Of a stretch of 7,992 bases of DNA, positions 6,372-7,992 are shown piece by piece. The translations under genes were made by a program, and so were the position numbers. The DNA is from Beijerinckiaceae bacterium (GTDB taxonomy: Bacteria > Pseudomonadota > Alphaproteobacteria > Rhizobiales > Beijerinckiaceae): positions 1-7,992 of the forward strand of contig DAIESR010000434.1 in NCBI GenBank assembly GCA_027346205.1, written 5' to 3'. Within the stretch, counting starts at the first letter, position 1; every line of letters begins with the position of its first letter. The notes below the pieces were generated by a model that did not search any database, had not been told where the DNA came from, and was given only the letters and a program-made list of their open reading frames with translations.

Positions 6372-6932
6372 CTACGCGTCATTACTTGCCGAAGCCGGCG
6401 GCGGCTCTTCAGCGGCGGTAGCATTATTTGCCGTCTCCTCCGCCTGAGTAATGCCGCGCGCTTCCGGATAGGCGGCATTGACCATGATGCCCGCTATGCG
6501 GGACAACACGGCGATCCAGGCCTTGGCTACGTTGTCGTTGAAATCCTCTTCGCCCAGCTTTTGACGCAGCGACCACAACAGGGCTGACAGGAAGGGCTGA
6601 TAATCGGTGATTTTGACGCCGGCCTTCATGTGAATAACGCCCAGCTCCTGCATGGTGTTGAGCGTGTCGTGCAGGCGATTCATGCTACGGGTCAGCAAGA
6701 CCAGCATGTTCACGAACTTCTGGTTTTGGGCCTCCATATCGCCTTTGAAGAGCTCTCGCGTCTCCGGCGCTATTTCGAACAAGCGCGCATAGAAAAGATC
6801 CCCGAGCACCTTGTTAGCCTCGTAAAGAGCCTTCGTGTAGCGCTGCAGGATCAGCTCGCTGTTGCCTTCGGGACGCGGCGGGATGATGCGGGCAAGCGTC
6901 CGTTTCACGATCTCGACGTCTTCGTTCTTCAT
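6372..6932 (-). CDS. Single-domain globin (flavohaemoglobin-like haem protein)
   Basis: This encodes a 186-residue globin; such bacterial globins bind haem b and often O2 or NO, and serve NO detoxification or sensing. The fold signature is readable: L-F-Y-A-R-L-F (46-52) with Tyr48 at B10, P56 at the C helix, E-A-Q-N-Q-K-F (68-74) with Gln69 at E7 and Lys72 at E10, L-G-V-I-H-M-K-A-G-V (97-106) with proximal His101 (F8), and D-Y (110-111) where flavohaemoglobins carry a conserved Tyr. The Tyr-B10/Gln-E7 pair is the flavohaemoglobin-type distal pocket. No FAD/NAD reductase domain follows, so an external reductase is needed. The protein is longer than the usual 140-150 residues because of an Ala/Glu/Pro-rich, probably disordered tail from about 158. 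The start at 6932 has AGGGG at 6944-6940, seven bases upstream. An intrinsic terminator follows. A link to the neighbouring nitrite reductase operon is plausible but inferred. Confidence 0.88.
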   Translation of the reverse strand: MKNEDVEIVKRTLARIIPPRPEGNSELILQRYTKALYEANKVLGDLFYARLFEIAPETRELFKGDMEAQNQKFVNMLVLLTRSMNRLHDTLNTMQELGVIHMKAGVKITDYQPFLSALLWSLRQKLGEEDFNDNVAKAWIAVLSRIAGIMVNAAYPEARGITQAEETANNATAAEEPPPASASNDA

Positions 6933-6943
6933 TTTTCGACCCC

Positions 6944-6967
6944 TGGCATTGCACTCTTTGGCATTGC
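6944..6967. repeat. Nine-base direct repeat in the globin 5' region
   Basis: TGGCATTGC occurs at 6944-6952 and 6959-6967, a 15-base period. On the globin strand it reads GCAATGCCA twice, immediately before the ribosome binding site. It could be a tandem operator or an RNA-level signal; no known regulator is recognised. Confidence 0.45.
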
Positions 6968-6977
6968 GTCATGACGC
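6966..6977. promoter_or_regulatory. 12-base perfect palindrome near the globin start
   Basis: GCGTCATGACGC is fully self-complementary and lies 34-45 bases upstream of the globin start codon, so within the transcribed leader if the sigma-54 site is used. It is a candidate protein-binding site, but a palindrome of this size can occur by chance. Confidence 0.3.
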
Positions 6978-7048
6978 GCCGCCGCTTCACCCATGGCGAT
7001 ATGTGCTGCCACGTGATGATGCTTTACGCGACCGTTTCCGCGCACGGC

Positions 7049-7062
7049 GCAATTCTTGTGCC
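7049..7062 (-). promoter_or_regulatory. Candidate sigma-54 (RpoN) promoter of the globin gene
   Basis: On the minus strand GGCACAAGAATTGC keeps the invariant -24 GG and -12 GC separated by exactly ten bases, with the GGCAC and TTGC cores of the sigma-54 consensus; the T before GG and the W after GC are missing. Transcription would begin near 7037, giving a leader of about 105 bases to the globin start. The motif lies inside an inverted repeat (CACGGCGCAA 7043-7052, TTGTGCCGTG 7056-7065, one G/T mismatch), so an operator is an alternative reading. Sigma-54 promoters need an activator such as NtrC or NorR, both of which would suit a globin linked to nitrogen oxides. Confidence 0.5.
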
Positions 7063-7148
7063 GTGGTCAAAGTTGAAATCAATCGAAGACGTCATTGTCT
7101 CCGCGCATCTGGGCCTTCGCGCATCCGGAGAATGCCAGGCCCACACCT

Positions 7149-7166
7149 GACCGAAAAAGATCGGTC
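7149..7166. promoter_or_regulatory. Inverted repeat, possible upstream activator site
   Basis: GACCGA (7149-7154) and TCGGTC (7161-7166) are exact complements separated by AAAAGA. The repeat lies about 90-115 bases upstream of the candidate sigma-54 promoter, a usual distance for enhancer-binding proteins. The sequence does not match an NtrC consensus that I recognise. Confidence 0.25.
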
Positions 7167-7244
7167 TCGAAGCGCTCGCAACAGGTTGTCGCGTGACTGC
7201 CCTTCAGATAGGCAGAACGGCCAAACGACACTGTTCGACCTCTG

Positions 7245-7280
7245 GTTTTGCTCATCCCCAGTTTTGCTCAATCGATGAGC
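7245..7280. repeat. Ten-base direct repeat plus short inverted repeat
   Basis: GTTTTGCTCA occurs at 7245-7254 and 7261-7270, a 16-base period. The second copy leads into GCTCA (7266-7270), ATCGA, TGAGC (7276-7280), a small inverted repeat. It lies about 290 bases before rpmJ; a regulatory role is possible but unproven. Confidence 0.35.
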
Positions 7281-7364
7281 CATTCGACGGTAGGGGAGAC
7301 TGCGGACGGACGTAGGCCATTAGTTAAGCAATAAATACGCCACAGCTATCGTGTCGGGTTCGCG

Positions 7365-7417
7365 CGAAAGGCACGTCTTTCGGCTTGATCCTTCTCGGCA
7401 AATCGGGCATATGCCCG
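7365..7417 (+). promoter_or_regulatory. Two palindromes upstream of rpmJ
   Basis: CGAAAG (7365-7370) and CTTTCG (7377-7382) form a six-pair stem around GCACGT. At 7404-7417 CGGGCATATGCCCG is a perfect 14-base palindrome. Both lie 140-195 bases before the rpmJ start and may be leader structures or operators. No AT-rich Zur-type box was recognised. Confidence 0.3.
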
Positions 7418-7557
7418 GCTTCCGGAGCGCGCCGAAGCATTGGCGTCTCTTGGCTTGGCTATTGCCGCCTAGAGATCACTTCATGCGCGGCTTCGACTGC
7501 GCTGGCCGAGCTCGTCGTGAAACCTGGCCGGTCGAGTTTCGTGAAAGGGTCGGCCCT

Positions 7558-7683
7558 ATGAAAGTCCGCAATTCGCTCAAGTCCTTGCGCACGCGTCACC
7601 GCGACAACCAGTTGGTCCGTCGCAAGGGACGTGTCTATATCATCAACAAGGTTCAGAAGCGGTATAAGGCGCGCCAGGGCTGA
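7558..7683 (+). CDS. rpmJ: 50S ribosomal protein L36, cysteine-free (C-) type
   Basis: This encodes the 41-residue ribosomal protein L36, which binds 23S rRNA in the large subunit. It starts [10 protein letters not shown], continues [16 protein letters not shown] and ends K-A-R-Q-G, the form found in alphaproteobacteria. The zinc-binding C-x2-C-x12-C-x4-H ribbon of classical L36 is absent: there is no cysteine. In some other bacteria this C- form is a Zur-controlled backup, but in Rhizobiales it is typically the only L36. The start is fixed by family length and by GAAAGGG at 7543-7549, eight bases upstream; an open frame extending upstream to 7351 is not part of the protein. AGGG (7546-7549) and CCCT (7554-7557) can pair, partly hiding the ribosome binding site. 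It stands apart from the main ribosomal operons, as usual. Confidence 0.96.
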   Translation: MKVRNSLKSLRTRHRDNQLVRRKGRVYIINKVQKRYKARQG

Positions 7684-7914
7684 GCTTGCCTTCGTGTTTG
7701 GCCTTCACCGGGGTTGAGTTTTCTCGCACCGATGGACAGCTGGGGATAGAGTCGACCTGCATAAAGGCGCTTTCTCCAGGCGCATGCAGATGGCTGAAGA
7801 AGTCGGCCATGACCTCTTGGCCCAATGGGTAGAGGCGGTCCGCACGCCGGACATGCTCAGTTTGGTGACAAAGCGCAATTCGAGGAGCGTTCAGCGGCAG
7901 AGAATTCAAAGGCT
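7684..7914. other. Spacer after rpmJ
   Basis: No convincing gene or intrinsic terminator is seen. A weak inverted repeat GTCCG (7838-7842) and CGGAC (7848-7852) is present. A 50-codon frame (7790-7942, plus) and an 88-codon frame (7643-7909, minus) are open, but both lack good ribosome binding sites and recognisable family features. Confidence 0.5.
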
Positions 7915-7992
7915 ATGCGGTTGCGGTTTTTCCTCTCGCTGATGATGATCGGGGCGGCCTTGCCGCCGCTGTGGGCGACGTCTATCTCCAGC
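7915..7992 (+). CDS. Putative exported or membrane protein, 3'-truncated
   Basis: Only the first 26 codons are in the window. They read M-R-L-R, then a hydrophobic stretch (F-F-L-S-L-M-M-I-G-A-A-L-P-P-L-W-A), then T-S-I-S-S: positive residues followed by a hydrophobic core, as in a signal peptide (possible cleavage after L-W-A) or an N-terminal membrane anchor. The ribosome binding site is poor (AAAGG lies too close to the ATG). The frame is open upstream to an ATG at 7825, but that extension would put 30 polar residues before the signal-like segment, so 7915 is preferred. The family cannot be named. Confidence 0.5.
   Translation, partial: MRLRFFLSLMMIGAALPPLWATSISS

Larger units (their letters stand above)
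6933..7557. other. 625-base noncoding region between divergent globin and rpmJ genes
   Basis: No supported gene was found. The left half carries control elements for the globin gene (minus strand): a nine-base direct repeat at 6944-6967, a 12-base palindrome at 6966-6977, a sigma-54-type promoter at 7049-7062 and an inverted repeat at 7149-7166. The right half should carry the rpmJ promoter and leader (plus strand): a direct repeat at 7245-7270, an AT-rich TAAATA at 7332-7337 without a convincing -35 partner, a CGAAAG/CTTTCG hairpin at 7365-7382 and a 14-base palindrome at 7404-7417. Confidence 0.7.

Noticed and set aside
7073..7083. TTGAAATCAAT as an FNR/NnrR-type box
   Set aside because: The consensus needs TTGAT-N4-ATCAA; this sequence lacks the spacing and the symmetric arms.
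7351..7557. Upstream in-frame extension of L36
   Set aside because: L36 of this type is 41 residues; the start at 7558 has a proper ribosome binding site and the extension has no conserved feature.
5674..7557. The many palindromes and repeats as a CRISPR array or integrative element
   Set aside because: There are no regularly spaced identical repeats, no integrase or transposase gene and no tRNA-associated direct repeats.
7643..7942. Small frames at 7643-7909 (minus) and 7790-7942 (plus)
   Set aside because: Neither has a good ribosome binding site or recognisable family feature; the first overlaps the end of rpmJ and the second overlaps the signal-peptide-like start at 7915.

Overview
This window looks like a GC-rich alphaproteobacterial chromosome, most likely from the order Hyphomicrobiales (Rhizobiales), perhaps near Beijerinckiaceae or Methylocystaceae. 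Three things point there: the purL-bolA-grxD gene order, a 41-residue cysteine-free ribosomal protein L36, and intergenic palindromes of the style common in these genomes. The family-level placement is an inference from memory, not from a search.

Left part (1-2128, + strand): the 3' two thirds of purL (purine biosynthesis), then a BolA-family gene and a CGFS monothiol glutaredoxin gene. The last two encode a classic interacting pair in iron-sulfur cluster handling and iron sensing. Gaps are about 60 bases and each gene has its own ribosome binding site. From 2145 to 2232 a nested inverted-repeat element (an outer stem enclosing two hairpins) separates these genes from a convergent operon.

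Centre (2258-5673, - strand): a tightly coupled two-gene operon with an ATGA overlap. The upstream gene encodes a NirA-type siroheme/[4Fe-4S] reductase. The downstream gene encodes a CysJ-like FAD/NADPH reductase in which a four-cysteine iron-sulfur module replaces the flavodoxin (FMN) domain. Together they look like a self-contained NADPH-dependent nitrite (or sulfite) reductase. Both proteins begin with nearly the same short motif, a possible assembly element.

Right part: a 698-base noncoding stretch (5674-6371) is full of palindromes and holds two diverged copies of one repeat. A single-domain globin gene follows (6372-6932, - strand), with a clear intrinsic terminator and a good sigma-54 promoter match about 105 bases upstream of its start. 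A globin beside a nitrite reductase operon suggests NO detoxification during nitrate/nitrite assimilation, but that link is inferred. After another noncoding stretch (6933-7557) come rpmJ and the first 26 codons of an unidentified exported or membrane protein cut by the window edge.

No tRNA, rRNA, CRISPR array, insertion sequence or phage gene was seen. The most noteworthy items are the Fe-S flavoprotein/NirA pairing with the shared N-terminal motif, the sigma-54 promoter candidate of the globin gene, and the two classes of intergenic palindromic element.
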